The notes under the pieces are model-generated. The model was not told where the DNA came from, searched no databases, and saw only the letters and a list, made by a program, of their open reading frames with translations. From DATHTS01 sp965219305 (lineage in GTDB: Bacteria > Acidobacteriota > Blastocatellia > Pyrinomonadales > Pyrinomonadaceae), in NCBI GenBank assembly GCA_965219305.1, contig OZ244725.1, forward strand, positions 62,001-126,000: a DNA stretch of 64,000 nucleotides, written 5' to 3'. The position numbers were made by a program, and so were the translations under genes. Of the stretch, positions 24,801 through 34,331 are shown piece by piece (the stretch's first letter is position 1; every line of letters starts with the position of its first letter).

Positions 24801-27800
24801 TATGCCTGACAATAATTTTACGGGTTTAGCTAATCCGAGAGAGACAATTACCAACAATATCATCAAAAACATAGGTGATTTGGGTATTGCGCTCGGTGCT
24901 AACGGCTCGGCAAATAACGACAACAGTACAATTCAATTTAACAAAATTGATAATATTCCCGGTGTCAACTATGGCGGCGGAATCTATGTCGGAACTAATG
25001 CTTATACGAACATTTCGGATAACGTGATTACCCGTATAAGTTTGGGAATTGTTACCGAGAACTTTTATCGGTCAGGTGCGGCAATAGCGAATATCAATAA
25101 TAATCAGATTACGGCTAACCGCATCGGTATTCGCCACAATCTGCATTATACTTATACAACAAACGGATTCAAGATTTTTGACAATACGATTACTTCGTAT
25201 GTTGAACCGGCTGATCCGGGAGCGACACGCTTTAGCGGCATCAGAATTGAATCCATTAACAATACGGTTCCGGTCACGTTTAGCGGTAACATTATCAACG
25301 CTAACCGCGACGTATTATTAGGAAATGCGCCGCTGGCTGGAAATCTGAAAGCTGTCGGTTCTAAATTCTACAATAAACAGTTAAATCGGCGTGAAGTCAC
25401 ACCGAAAACCGATGCACCGAATACCGAAGCTGTGGCGGCTGCATATACGCGAATTGATGGAATTTGGTTGACAAATACCTCGACTGTTTCGCCGAATATC
25501 GTAATTACCGGAAACAATATTACGAATGCTCTGAGAGGAATTTCGCATACTGTTCCGGCTGTCCCGAATGTAAATTGCAATTTCATCGTAAACAACGATG
25601 TCGGTGTTTACGTCGGAAATGATATACAGTATGGGGGAACATCTTCAAGTTACGCGACGAACGGTATTAACCTTAATAACAATAACATCGTCGGCAACAC
25701 GACATTTGGTGTTCAGAGTGATACGACGGGCATTTCAAATCCGGTTGTTACTAATGCTGAAAATAACTATTGGGGCGCGGCAAACGGTCCCGGTCCGGTC
25801 GGTCCCGGAAATGGAGATAATGTTACAACAAATGTTGATTATGATCCTTTCTTAAATGCTCCGACAACCTGCTCTCCGGTCGTGCCGCCGACGGTAACGA
25901 TTAATCAGGTCGGACCCGATCCGACAAACGCTTCGACGATTAACTTTACAGTTGTCTTTAGTGAACCCGTAACCGGATTTACGAGCAGCGATGTCGTTTT
26001 ATCGGGAACTGCCGGTGCAACAACGGCGGTTATTACGGAAACCGCTCCGAATGACGGCACGACTTATAATGTCGCCGTCAGCGGTATGACAAATGACGGA
26101 ACGGTGATCGCAACGATTCCGGTCGGCGCGGCGCAATCCGTGGCGACAGGTTCGCCGACTTCGGCTTCGACTTCGACGGACAACACGGTGACTTACGACA
26201 CTACTTCGCCGACGGTGACGATTAATCAAGCCAGCGGACAAGCTGATCCGACGAATGTTTCGCCGATCAACTTTACGGTTGTCTTTAGCGAACCGACGAC
26301 GAATTTTGACGGTAGCGACGTAACTTTGAGCGGAACTGCTGGTGCAACAACTGCAACGGTCACAGGAAGCGGCACGACATATAATGTCGCCGTCAGCGGA
26401 ATGACATCGAGCGGAACGGTCATCGCCACGATCGGCGCGGGAGTCGCAACCGATGCCGCCGGAAACGGCAACACGGCTTCGACTTCGACCGATAATACGG
26501 TGACTTATGATATTACCGCTCCGACGGTGACAGTCGAGCAAGCCGCCGGACAAGCCGATCCGACCAGTACTTCCCCGATCAACTTTACGGTTGTCTTTAG
26601 CGAAGCAGTAACAGGTTTCGGAGATTCGGCGGGTGATGTAATAATCGGCGGCACGGCATTCGGCGCAGGCAGCAATCCGAAGGCGGTCATAACCGGAAGC
26701 GGCACGACTTATAACGTCGCCGTCAGCGGTATGAATCAAACCGGAACAGTTATTTTGTCTGTTCCAGCCGGAGCCGCGGTTGATAATGTCGGCAATCAAA
26801 ACGCCGCTTCGACTTCGAGCGATAACACGGTAACTTTTAATTTAGTAAATTCAGTTGTGGTGGTTTCACCGGTTGATACGATGAATTGGTATGGTTTCGA
26901 TGATGTAACCGATACGTTTATTCAACCATCATTTGTCGAAGGTCCGACCGGACAACCGCTCGGAGACGGCAGTTCAAGGATCAGAACCAGTGACACGGGC
27001 AAATATTTATTTGCCAACAGCACTGATTTTCCGGGAACGCGATTCGATCAAATTACGGAACTAAGTTACAGCGAATATGCCAATAATCCCGGAAATACGG
27101 CAAAATCTCCGTCGCTTCAACTCGGCGCAGACTTTGATCTAACTGACGCGGATGAAAGTTTCCAGGGCAGACTCGTTTTTGAACCATATCAAAATACGAC
27201 ATCGCCGAATCAGCCTTTAGTTCAAGGAACCTGGCAGAGATGGAATGCGACGAATGGAAAATTCTACACTTCCAGAGGAACCATTCTCGGCAATCCGACG
27301 CTTTGCCCGCAATCTGCTCCGTGTACTCGAGCGCAGTTGTTGGCGGCTTACCCGAATGTGGGAATTCATCGCGGCTTACTCGGCTTAATCGGTTTCCGCG
27401 GCGAAGGTTCAAGTCCGGGTGTCGGATTTGAAGGAAATGTTGACGCTTTGACAGTCGGTGTCAACAGTGTCAATAAAACGTTCGATTTCGAGCCTGCACC
27501 GCCGACTATTTCAATCGGCGACGCGACGGTAACGGAAGGAAATTCCAGCACGACGACGGCGACGTTTACGATTACGCAGTCGGTAGTCAGTACGCTGGAC
27601 ACGACGGTAACGATAAATACCGCCGACGGTACGGCGACGACTGCCGATAACGACTATCAGGCAATCGTCAACGGAACCGCGACAATTCCCGCCGGTCAGC
27701 TTTCTACGACCGTAACGGTTAATGTCAACGGCGATACGAATGTCGAGGGCAACGAAACGTTTACCGTTAATCTGTCAAATTCCGTTAATGCGGCTATTGA

Positions 27801-29868
27801 CGATTCGCAGGGTTTGGGAACGATAAACAATGATGATGTAACGGTCGGTTTCTCTTCGGCGACGTATTCCGTCGGCGAAGGCGACGGCACGGCATCAATC
27901 AGCGTTTGCCGCAGCGGAGTTACGCCCAATACGGTAACGGTTGATTATGCAACGAGCAACGGAACGGCAACCGCTCCGGCGGATTACACCGCGACATCGG
28001 GAACGCTCAGTTTTCTTCCGAACGAGACCTGCAAATCATTCTCGATTCCGATTGTTGATGACAACATCAGCGAACCGCCGCCGGGTGGTGAAACCGTCAA
28101 TCTGACGCTTTCAAATCCGACCGGAGGCGCAACGCTCGGACTTGCTTCAGCAATCTTGAGCATAATAGATAACGACGGCGGTGGATTGGTAACGATTTCC
28201 GGCAACATTCAGATGTATAATGCTCCGGCAGCCAATACCAATTTGCAGGGCGTGACCGTTACGTTAAGCGGGTCGGCTTCCCAGACGACGACGACTGATA
28301 CAAACGGTAATTATTCATTCATCGGCTTACCGGCTGGCGGAAGTTATAAAGTTACGCCGAGCGGTTTAAGTAAAATTTACGATCCGGTTTACCGAAACTA
28401 TGCGAGTCTGACTGTAAATATTACCAACGCGAACTTTACTGCTTACAACAGCATTAACGATGTTCCGCGAAAAGTAAGATTCGGACAGGCAACCGCCAAT
28501 CCGGGAAATCAGGTGACAGTACCGATTTTACTTGACAGTCTCGGCAACGAGAACGGCGTGAGTTTCAGCTTTACATACGACACGACCAAACTCGGCAATC
28601 CGGTAGTAACTTTGGGAGCGGATGCCGCGGGAGCGACATTACTTACCAATACCGGAACGCCGGGAAGTGTTGGAGTAACCGTAGTTAAACCGTCGGGACA
28701 AACTTTCGGCGCGGCGGGAACAAAACAAATTGTAAATGTTCAATTCAATACGGCAGCCAATACGAGTGCCAACACTGCTTTGACCTTTACCAATTCCCCG
28801 ACGACGCGCAGCGTTAACGATGTCAACGCCAATCCGCTGCAATCGCAGTTTAATAACGGTGTTGTCGTCTTTGCACAAGGTTTGGAAGCTGACGTTGATC
28901 CGAGACCGAGCGGCGACGGTGACGTTGACCTCGGCGACTTTAATCAGGTCGGACAATTTGCCGCCGGATTAGCTACACCGGACTTTGCAACGACCAATGA
29001 GTTTCAAAGAGCCGATTCCGAACCGACGGCGACCAAAGGTGACGGAGATGTTGATCTCGGCGACTTTATTCAAGCCGGACGCTATGCCGCTATTCTTGAT
29101 CCCGTTCAAACGGTCGGCGGTCCGGCATACCCGGCGATGATGACGTCGAACTTAAAATCAATACTTGATAATGATAAGAGTTTGGCAACTCCGCGTGTCG
29201 TGTCCGCCGCAAACAATGTTAACGGTTCGCCCGGTAACAAAGTAACGGTAGCAATTTCAATTGATGCCCAAGCCAACGACAAAGGCACCAGTTTTACTAT
29301 GGATTACGTGACAACCAAACTGAGCAATCCGCAGGTTTCGCTCGGCAGCGGAGGAACGGGAGGATTCCTTGTTCCGAACACGAATATGCCGGGCAAAGTA
29401 ATCGTTCAACTGGCTTATATTAACGGTGGATTCCAAGCCGGAGTCAGCCAGATAATTTTAATCCAGTTTGATGTGGCGGCTTCTGCCCCGGGCGGTCTGA
29501 CATTTTTAAACTTCAACGATGATCCGGTGCAGCGTCAGGTTCGTGATACTAACAATTTGGAGGTAGCGGCGACTTTCAATAGCGGCAGTGTGAATATTCT
29601 CGCTCCGACAGCGGCGGGAGTGTCTGTTAAAGGGCAGGTAGTAACCGCGAGTATGAAAGGACTTGCGGATGCTCGTTTGACATTAACGGATGGAAATGGA
29701 CAATCCAGAACGATTACTTCAAATTCGTTCGGCTATTTTACATTCGAAGATGTTCAACCGGGACAAAGCTACACTTTGCAGATAACATCAAGACGCTACA
29801 GATTTAATTCAATGGTTTTAACTGTTGATAATAGTCTGGATGGTTTGAATATTATTGCGATAGAATGA
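21802..29868 (+). CDS. Giant secreted multidomain protein (beta-helix, Ig-like, Calx-beta, cohesin-like, dockerin-like)
   Basis: 2,688 residues. A signal peptide ends near residue 43 (TMAIKVPAQ). In order: right-handed beta-helix about 130-530; Ig-like strands to about 640; Ig-like repeats 646-867 (FSEAVTG, VSPINFMVVF); second beta-helix 866-1353; three Ig-like repeats 1363-1680 (INFTVVFSE); an unassigned beta-rich domain 1683-1898; two Calx-beta domains 1902-2126 (VTEGNSS, YSVGEGDGTAS); a carboxypeptidase-regulatory-like domain about 2128-2216; a cohesin-like domain about 2220-2358; two Ca2+-binding dockerin-like loops 2361-2436 (GDGDVDLGDFNQ, GDGDVDLGDFIQ); a second cohesin-like domain 2463-2600; and a final regulatory-like domain. 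It is probably a surface adhesin or carbohydrate-binding protein; no catalytic residues are evident. The start has AGGAGA 6-7 nt upstream. Confidence 0.88.
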   Translation: MKVTNKMWIKQGAGKSGKLINQLAVVGCLFLLTITMAIKVPAQIQSKSNPAGNNMMVINPTLLSISGGLNQILNFFGLESYFSDDKTQENLVRQRPASPSNENDKETADLIKIDDPPTTSEALSCSFTGSTINVSAGGSIQAAINSANPLGGDKIIVAAGTYTEQIVVNKCVKITGAGEGLTIIESPATLTPSNVVGLSNTAAIVEIRSQSYVEMSKLTVTGPVPFSNSVSGIFINENSSLVLSNARVTAIHKSTGISGDQNGYGVSAGSLAYNQVGFINFDNVKIDDYNKNGVVVARTGSDGQIINSNIVGTSSPASPSAQNGIVIRDGATSTINNNTINNNICGSINCSFTGQYSFGILLYKSGTTIISTNTFDNNDAGVYSWTPNFGSTVNGNSFTQTKYAAISFDEGNSSANNNFVIGSSFGPVVGITAVSYNGNAVNSDVSLHSNSVTGASQAGIELYDENPNDSAFPTLTADFNRIAGNTVGIKNLTSSSTVNQTNNFWGCNQGPNGGTGCDTTSGLVNFATPYLILSHTNTSAASVGGGVMATIETNLRYNSAGTDTFTTANHLPNPIAPTNSSANNPAGIPVNFTATNGTVSPATTPLVDGLASTTFTGGTVDGGDQMAIITAKVDNATDTTNVTVLDSIAPTVVSSTGSLASSNVVNFVVTFSEAVTGVDATDFVVTTTSGNVVASITNVNCSGASCTVEVTVDSGMGSIRLDVLDDNSIVDTASAQNPLNGAANNPTFTGGTTLNIDVQMPTVTINQAATQPDPTNVSPINFMVVFNEPVNDFDDLTDVVLSGTATGATVVSITPVSTTTYTVAVNGGATSGTIIAMVPAGVAIDADNNGNEASTSTDNTVNYFNGAVTFYVDDDGMASASSCDDPDPVPMTIQAAIDLASAGDTINVCPGTYVEELEINKPLTLLGPNAGVNPNTGTRAAEAVINPTISDPDFSTGPIMVSLRAQNITFNGFTLDGNNPNLTSGVIFNGVDVDAAEGIDMPDNNFTGLANPRETITNNIIKNIGDLGIALGANGSANNDNSTIQFNKIDNIPGVNYGGGIYVGTNAYTNISDNVITRISLGIVTENFYRSGAAIANINNNQITANRIGIRHNLHYTYTTNGFKIFDNTITSYVEPADPGATRFSGIRIESINNTVPVTFSGNIINANRDVLLGNAPLAGNLKAVGSKFYNKQLNRREVTPKTDAPNTEAVAAAYTRIDGIWLTNTSTVSPNIVITGNNITNALRGISHTVPAVPNVNCNFIVNNDVGVYVGNDIQYGGTSSSYATNGINLNNNNIVGNTTFGVQSDTTGISNPVVTNAENNYWGAANGPGPVGPGNGDNVTTNVDYDPFLNAPTTCSPVVPPTVTINQVGPDPTNASTINFTVVFSEPVTGFTSSDVVLSGTAGATTAVITETAPNDGTTYNVAVSGMTNDGTVIATIPVGAAQSVATGSPTSASTSTDNTVTYDTTSPTVTINQASGQADPTNVSPINFTVVFSEPTTNFDGSDVTLSGTAGATTATVTGSGTTYNVAVSGMTSSGTVIATIGAGVATDAAGNGNTASTSTDNTVTYDITAPTVTVEQAAGQADPTSTSPINFTVVFSEAVTGFGDSAGDVIIGGTAFGAGSNPKAVITGSGTTYNVAVSGMNQTGTVILSVPAGAAVDNVGNQNAASTSSDNTVTFNLVNSVVVVSPVDTMNWYGFDDVTDTFIQPSFVEGPTGQPLGDGSSRIRTSDTGKYLFANSTDFPGTRFDQITELSYSEYANNPGNTAKSPSLQLGADFDLTDADESFQGRLVFEPYQNTTSPNQPLVQGTWQRWNATNGKFYTSRGTILGNPTLCPQSAPCTRAQLLAAYPNVGIHRGLLGLIGFRGEGSSPGVGFEGNVDALTVGVNSVNKTFDFEPAPPTISIGDATVTEGNSSTTTATFTITQSVVSTLDTTVTINTADGTATTADNDYQAIVNGTATIPAGQLSTTVTVNVNGDTNVEGNETFTVNLSNSVNAAIDDSQGLGTINNDDVTVGFSSATYSVGEGDGTASISVCRSGVTPNTVTVDYATSNGTATAPADYTATSGTLSFLPNETCKSFSIPIVDDNISEPPPGGETVNLTLSNPTGGATLGLASAILSIIDNDGGGLVTISGNIQMYNAPAANTNLQGVTVTLSGSASQTTTTDTNGNYSFIGLPAGGSYKVTPSGLSKIYDPVYRNYASLTVNITNANFTAYNSINDVPRKVRFGQATANPGNQVTVPILLDSLGNENGVSFSFTYDTTKLGNPVVTLGADAAGATLLTNTGTPGSVGVTVVKPSGQTFGAAGTKQIVNVQFNTAANTSANTALTFTNSPTTRSVNDVNANPLQSQFNNGVVVFAQGLEADVDPRPSGDGDVDLGDFNQVGQFAAGLATPDFATTNEFQRADSEPTATKGDGDVDLGDFIQAGRYAAILDPVQTVGGPAYPAMMTSNLKSILDNDKSLATPRVVSAANNVNGSPGNKVTVAISIDAQANDKGTSFTMDYVTTKLSNPQVSLGSGGTGGFLVPNTNMPGKVIVQLAYINGGFQAGVSQIILIQFDVAASAPGGLTFLNFNDDPVQRQVRDTNNLEVAATFNSGSVNILAPTAAGVSVKGQVVTASMKGLADARLTLTDGNGQSRTITSNSFGYFTFEDVQPGQSYTLQITSRRYRFNSMVLTVDNSLDGLNIIAIE

Positions 29869-29891
29869 ATTTTCAAACAATAATATTTGTA

Positions 29892-29921
29892 GGGCGGGGA
29901 ATTTTTTCCCGCCCTTTTTTT
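29892..29921. terminator. Strong terminator between convergent genes
   Basis: Stem GGGCGGG/CCCGCCC (29892-29914) with an AT-rich loop, followed by a T run on the plus strand. It ends the giant-protein transcript and overlaps the last bases of the uvrA gene. Confidence 0.9.
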
Positions 29922-32817
29922 ATTTCAGTAAAGTTTTTAACGCTTGTCCTGTATAAGATTCCTTAACTTTCGCCACTTTTTCCGGCGTTCCTTGAGCAAC
30001 TATTTTGCCGCCTTCCGCGCCGCCTTCCGGTCCGAGGTCAATTAAGTGATCGGCGGTTTTTATTACATCCAAATTGTGTTCGATGACGACAACCGTATTT
30101 CCCGTTTCGACCAATCTTTGCAGAACGTCGAGCAGTTTGTGAACGTCGGCGAAATGCAGTCCGGTTGTCGGTTCATCTAAAATATAGACGGTTTTTCCGG
30201 TGGCGCGTTTTGAGAGTTCTTTTGAAAGTTTGACGCGCTGTGCTTCGCCGCCGGAAATCGTCGTCGCGCTTTGTCCGAGTTTCAAATATCCTAAACCGAC
30301 ATCCAAAAGCGTCTGCAATTTGTTATTGATATTCGGAATGTTTTCCAGAATCGGAAGAGCGTCTTCGATTGTCGTATCTAATAAATCGGCAATCGAAAGA
30401 CCTTTGAATTTCACGGACAAAGTTTCGCGGTTATATCGTGCGCCGCGGCACACGTCGCAGTTTACGAAAACGTCGGGCAGAAAATTCATCTCGATGCGTT
30501 TCATTCCCGCGCCTTCACACGCCGCACAGCGTCCGGTTTTTACGTTAAACGAGAATCTTCCCGGTTTGTAACCGCGTTCGCGTGATTCGGGAAGCATCGC
30601 GTAAAGTTCGCGGATCGGCGTGAAAACTCCCGTGTAAGTCGCCGGATTCGAGCGCGGCGTTCTGCCGATCGGCGATTGGTCAATCTCGATGATTTTGTCA
30701 ACGAATTCGAGACCTTCGATGGATTTATGTTCCAAAGGTTCGGCGTGTGAACGGTAAATTTTCTGCGCCAGAGCGCGATATAAAATATCGCCGACGAGCG
30801 TTGATTTTCCCGAACCGGAAACGCCTGTGACGACCGTTAAAACGCCGAGCGGAAATTTTGCCGTGATGTTTTTCAAATTATGCGCCGACGCGCCTTTAAC
30901 CGTGATAAATTCGCCGCGCGGTTTGCGGCGTTTTTTCGGAACTTCAATTTTTAATTTGCCGGAAAGATATTTTCCGGTCAGGGAAGTTTCCGATTTTTTT
31001 ATTTCCGACGGCGTTCCTTCAGCGACGATTTCGCCGCCGTGAGTTCCGGCGAGCGGTCCTAGATCCACCACATAATCGGCGCATTCGATGGTTTCCTCGT
31101 CGTGTTCGACAACCAAAACCGTGTTTCCTAAATCGCGCAGTTCGTGCAGAGTTTCGATTAATTTTTGATTATCACGCGGATGCAGACCGATTGAAGGTTC
31201 ATCCAAAACATATAAAACGCCGCGCAGTTGCGAACCGATCTGTGTTGCGAGACGAATTCTCTGACCTTCGCCGCCGCTCAAAGTCTGCGATGTTCTGTCG
31301 AGCGTCAAATATCCGAGACCGACCGTGTTTAAAAAATTCAGCCGCTCGCGGATTTCGCGTAAAACTAATCCGGCAATTTTTTCCTCGCGTACATTTAACT
31401 TTATTTCCTCGAATTTTTCGATTGATTTTTCAATCGGCATTTCCGTATAATCTGCGATACCGTAATCACCGACACGAACGGCTAAAGATTCTTGTTGAAG
31501 ACGTTTGCCGTCGCATTTCGGACATTTGACCGGTGAAACCAATTCTTCGAGCGCGCTTCTGACTTTTTCCGACGGCGGCGTTTCAAGCCGTTCGCGCATC
31601 GCTCGAATCGCGCCTTTCCAATCGGCTTCGTAAATGTAAGTTCCTTGTTTAAAAGTCAGACGCTTTTTAGTGCCGTTCCAAAATTCGTCTTTAATTTCCG
31701 TTGGCAAATCTTCAAAGTTCAACGCGAAAAGTTCTTTGACCTTTGCATTTTGATTTTTGATATTTTTGTCTTCATCAGGCGAAATTTCTTTTACTTTTTT
31801 GCCTTTCGATTTTGTCAATTCGTCTTCCGCGTATCGTTCGATAATCGCCGTCAGAGCAGTCATCAAGAAATTTCCGCCGGTTTTATCAATTTCCTTTAAA
31901 AATTTGATCTTGCCTGTAATTTGACTTTCGTCCGGCAAGATTTTCCGCGCGTCCATTTCAGCGACGACTCCGACACCTTGACACAATTTGCACGCGCCGA
32001 AACTGGAATTAAACGAAAACGAACGCGGTTCGAGCGTCGGAATATTTATCCCGCAATTGACGCACGCCATTTTTTCCGAGTAAAGTTTCTCATCGCCGTC
32101 AATCACCGCCACCAAAACCGCGCCGTCGGTTAATTTCAGAGCGGTTTTGACTGATTCATTTAGTCTTTCTTCAATGTCGGGTTTTATCAAAAGACGATCA
32201 ACGACGACTTCGATTGTGTGATTAAAACTTTTCTTTAGTTTGATTTCTTCGTCCAACTGGCGCAGTTCGCCGTCAATTCGCGCGCGTATAAAACCGTTTT
32301 TAGGTAAATTTTCCAGTTCTTTTTTGAATTCGCCTTTACGTCCGCGCACAATCGGCGCAAGAATCATAATTCTTTCGCCTTCGGGCAAATCCGTAATGTT
32401 TGCAACGATTTGCTCGATACTCTGCCGCGTGATCGGCGCGTCGCAATTCGGGCAGTGCGGCGTTCCGATTGACGAAAAAAGCAGGCGCAAATAATCGTAA
32501 ACTTCCGTTACCGTTCCGACGGTCGAACGCGGACTGCGCGAAACGGTTTTTTGTTCGATTGAAATCGCCGGACTCAAACCTTCGACCGAATCAACATCAG
32601 GTTTTTCCAGTTGATCCAAAAACTGACGCGCATAAGCCGAAAGTGATTCGACATAACGCCGCTGACCTTCGGCGTAAATCGTATCAAAAGCGAGCGAAGA
32701 CTTACCCGAACCGCTCAAACCGGTGATAACGGTAAATGTGTTTCTCGGAATTTCGACATTGATATTTTTCAGATTATGCTGACGCGCACCGCGCACGGAA
32801 ATTTTTGTGATACTCAT
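29920..32817 (-). CDS. uvrA: Excinuclease ABC subunit A
   Basis: 965 residues from ATG 32817 (MSITKISVRGARQHNLKNIN), a normal length; an upstream in-frame ATG at 32862 adds 15 residues unlike the family. UvrA is the damage-recognition ATPase of nucleotide excision repair and loads UvrB. Visible parts: first Walker A GLSGSGKSSL near residue 33; the zinc module with CPNC; the first signature QTLSGGEGQR; second Walker A GVSGSGKSTL near residue 650; zinc finger with CAACEGAG and NCDVCRG; second signature TTISGGEAQR; and LDEPTTGLH. All ATPase motifs are intact. It stands alone with no uvrB nearby and converges on the giant secreted protein gene. Confidence 0.98.
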   Translation of the reverse strand: MSITKISVRGARQHNLKNINVEIPRNTFTVITGLSGSGKSSLAFDTIYAEGQRRYVESLSAYARQFLDQLEKPDVDSVEGLSPAISIEQKTVSRSPRSTVGTVTEVYDYLRLLFSSIGTPHCPNCDAPITRQSIEQIVANITDLPEGERIMILAPIVRGRKGEFKKELENLPKNGFIRARIDGELRQLDEEIKLKKSFNHTIEVVVDRLLIKPDIEERLNESVKTALKLTDGAVLVAVIDGDEKLYSEKMACVNCGINIPTLEPRSFSFNSSFGACKLCQGVGVVAEMDARKILPDESQITGKIKFLKEIDKTGGNFLMTALTAIIERYAEDELTKSKGKKVKEISPDEDKNIKNQNAKVKELFALNFEDLPTEIKDEFWNGTKKRLTFKQGTYIYEADWKGAIRAMRERLETPPSEKVRSALEELVSPVKCPKCDGKRLQQESLAVRVGDYGIADYTEMPIEKSIEKFEEIKLNVREEKIAGLVLREIRERLNFLNTVGLGYLTLDRTSQTLSGGEGQRIRLATQIGSQLRGVLYVLDEPSIGLHPRDNQKLIETLHELRDLGNTVLVVEHDEETIECADYVVDLGPLAGTHGGEIVAEGTPSEIKKSETSLTGKYLSGKLKIEVPKKRRKPRGEFITVKGASAHNLKNITAKFPLGVLTVVTGVSGSGKSTLVGDILYRALAQKIYRSHAEPLEHKSIEGLEFVDKIIEIDQSPIGRTPRSNPATYTGVFTPIRELYAMLPESRERGYKPGRFSFNVKTGRCAACEGAGMKRIEMNFLPDVFVNCDVCRGARYNRETLSVKFKGLSIADLLDTTIEDALPILENIPNINNKLQTLLDVGLGYLKLGQSATTISGGEAQRVKLSKELSKRATGKTVYILDEPTTGLHFADVHKLLDVLQRLVETGNTVVVIEHNLDVIKTADHLIDLGPEGGAEGGKIVAQGTPEKVAKVKESYTGQALKTLLK

Positions 32818-33074
32818 TGTTTGTTTTACTGGTAGAATGTTTGTCCTATCGGCGAAACACACAGTTTATCAATTCAGCACGATATTTCAAAACAGAAAGA
32901 TTTTTGAAAAAAACGGTTTGGAAAAATAAAACGAAATTAAAGTAGAGAATACGATTTCTTGGATGATTCTGTGATTAAAACAATAAAATTAAACGCAAAA
33001 TTTGTGTGAATATAAAAGTCATTTTGTAAATTGATAGAAAAATCAACGAATTCGTTTTCAAATTAATATTTAAA

Positions 33075-34253
33075 TCAAGGATGAATTGCGAGAGTTTCAG
33101 CCAACGGATGAATATCGGGCAAAAAGTAAAACAGAATCGCCAGCACCGCGTAAACCGATAAAAGTTGAACGCCTTCGATCCAATTGCTTTCGCCGTCGGC
33201 GCAGATTTGCTGAACGATCAAAATCGCCGTCATCACGGCGAAAACTTCGGGAATAGTAAACTCGAGATTCATTGGACTGCCGAAAAGATACGACGCGAAA
33301 ACCAGAACAGGCGCGACGAAAAGCGTGATTTGAAGCGACGAACCGAGCGCGATTCCTAAACTCAAATCCATTTTATTTCGCAGTGCCATCAAGATCGCCG
33401 AAGAATTTTCCGCCGCGTTTCCGATAATTGCTACGACGATCACGCCGACGAAAACTTCCGTCAGACCGAGCGTTTTTCCCGCTTCTTCGACCGCGCCGAC
33501 GAGAAATTCGGCGATCAGCGCGACAAATGCCGTCGCGATCAATAAAACGGTGATCGCTTTGCCTTTCGTCCAATGGTCGCCGGATTCTTCGAGGTCGGCG
33601 TTGATCTGATTCGCGCCGCGCGTCATCTCGTCGGCGACGAGCATATCGCGGTGCGTGTAAAGCGAAAACACGAGCGTGAAAATATATGTGATTATCAAAA
33701 CGACGGCAATCGCCAATGATAAATGCTGTTCTTTTTCCGGTGTCCAACCGCCGTTGGCGACCGTCACATTCGCCGCGACCGCGTGAAATATTGTCGGCAC
33801 AAGTAACGCCGCCGCGCCGAGCGTCAACGCGGTCGCCGACATACTCGAAGCCGTTTTGTTAAATTCCTGCCGCTTGAATTTCAAGCCGCCCGTCAAAAGC
33901 GCAAGTCCCAAAACTAAAAGTAAATTTCCGAGAATCGAACCCGTGATCGAAGCCTTGACGACATTCTGCAAACCGTTCGACAGCGCAAACATCGCAATAA
34001 TCAACTCCGCCATATTCCCGAACGTCGCGCTCAAAAGTCCGCCCAACGCCGGACCGAGATGTTCCGCCAGATGTTCCGTCCCTTTGCCCATCCAACCCGC
34101 GAGCGGAATAATCGCAATGCACGAGACGATAAATAAAACGGTCGCGTTTTCCAATTGCGGAACAAACCGAAACGCGACCGCCACGGGAACAAAGATCAAA
34201 AGCCAATCGAGCGAAGGTTTGAACCACGAAGATTTATTGTTATTTTCTGCCAC
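33075..34253 (-). CDS. cax: Calcium/proton antiporter, CaCA superfamily
   Basis: 392 residues with about eleven hydrophobic helices. The two alpha repeats typical of Ca2+/cation antiporters are visible: GKGTEHLAEHLGPALGGLLS followed by ATFGNMAELIIA in the N-terminal half, and VVAIIGNAAENSSAILMALR in the C-terminal half, with the conserved GN(A/M)AE acids that bind the ion. It exports Ca2+ in exchange for H+ across the inner membrane. A charged cytoplasmic loop (about residues 208-228, MLVADEMTRGANQINADLEE) joins the halves. It is a single gene, spaced 78 bp from the S41 peptidase gene upstream. Confidence 0.93.
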   Translation of the reverse strand: MAENNNKSSWFKPSLDWLLIFVPVAVAFRFVPQLENATVLFIVSCIAIIPLAGWMGKGTEHLAEHLGPALGGLLSATFGNMAELIIAMFALSNGLQNVVKASITGSILGNLLLVLGLALLTGGLKFKRQEFNKTASSMSATALTLGAAALLVPTIFHAVAANVTVANGGWTPEKEQHLSLAIAVVLIITYIFTLVFSLYTHRDMLVADEMTRGANQINADLEESGDHWTKGKAITVLLIATAFVALIAEFLVGAVEEAGKTLGLTEVFVGVIVVAIIGNAAENSSAILMALRNKMDLSLGIALGSSLQITLFVAPVLVFASYLFGSPMNLEFTIPEVFAVMTAILIVQQICADGESNWIEGVQLLSVYAVLAILFYFLPDIHPLAETLAIHP

Positions 34254-34331
34254 GATAATTTATCCTTTTTCTTGAATTTATAAAGCGATTCGGGAAAAAT
34301 TATCGCACAAACTAAAACTCTTCGCTAATCT

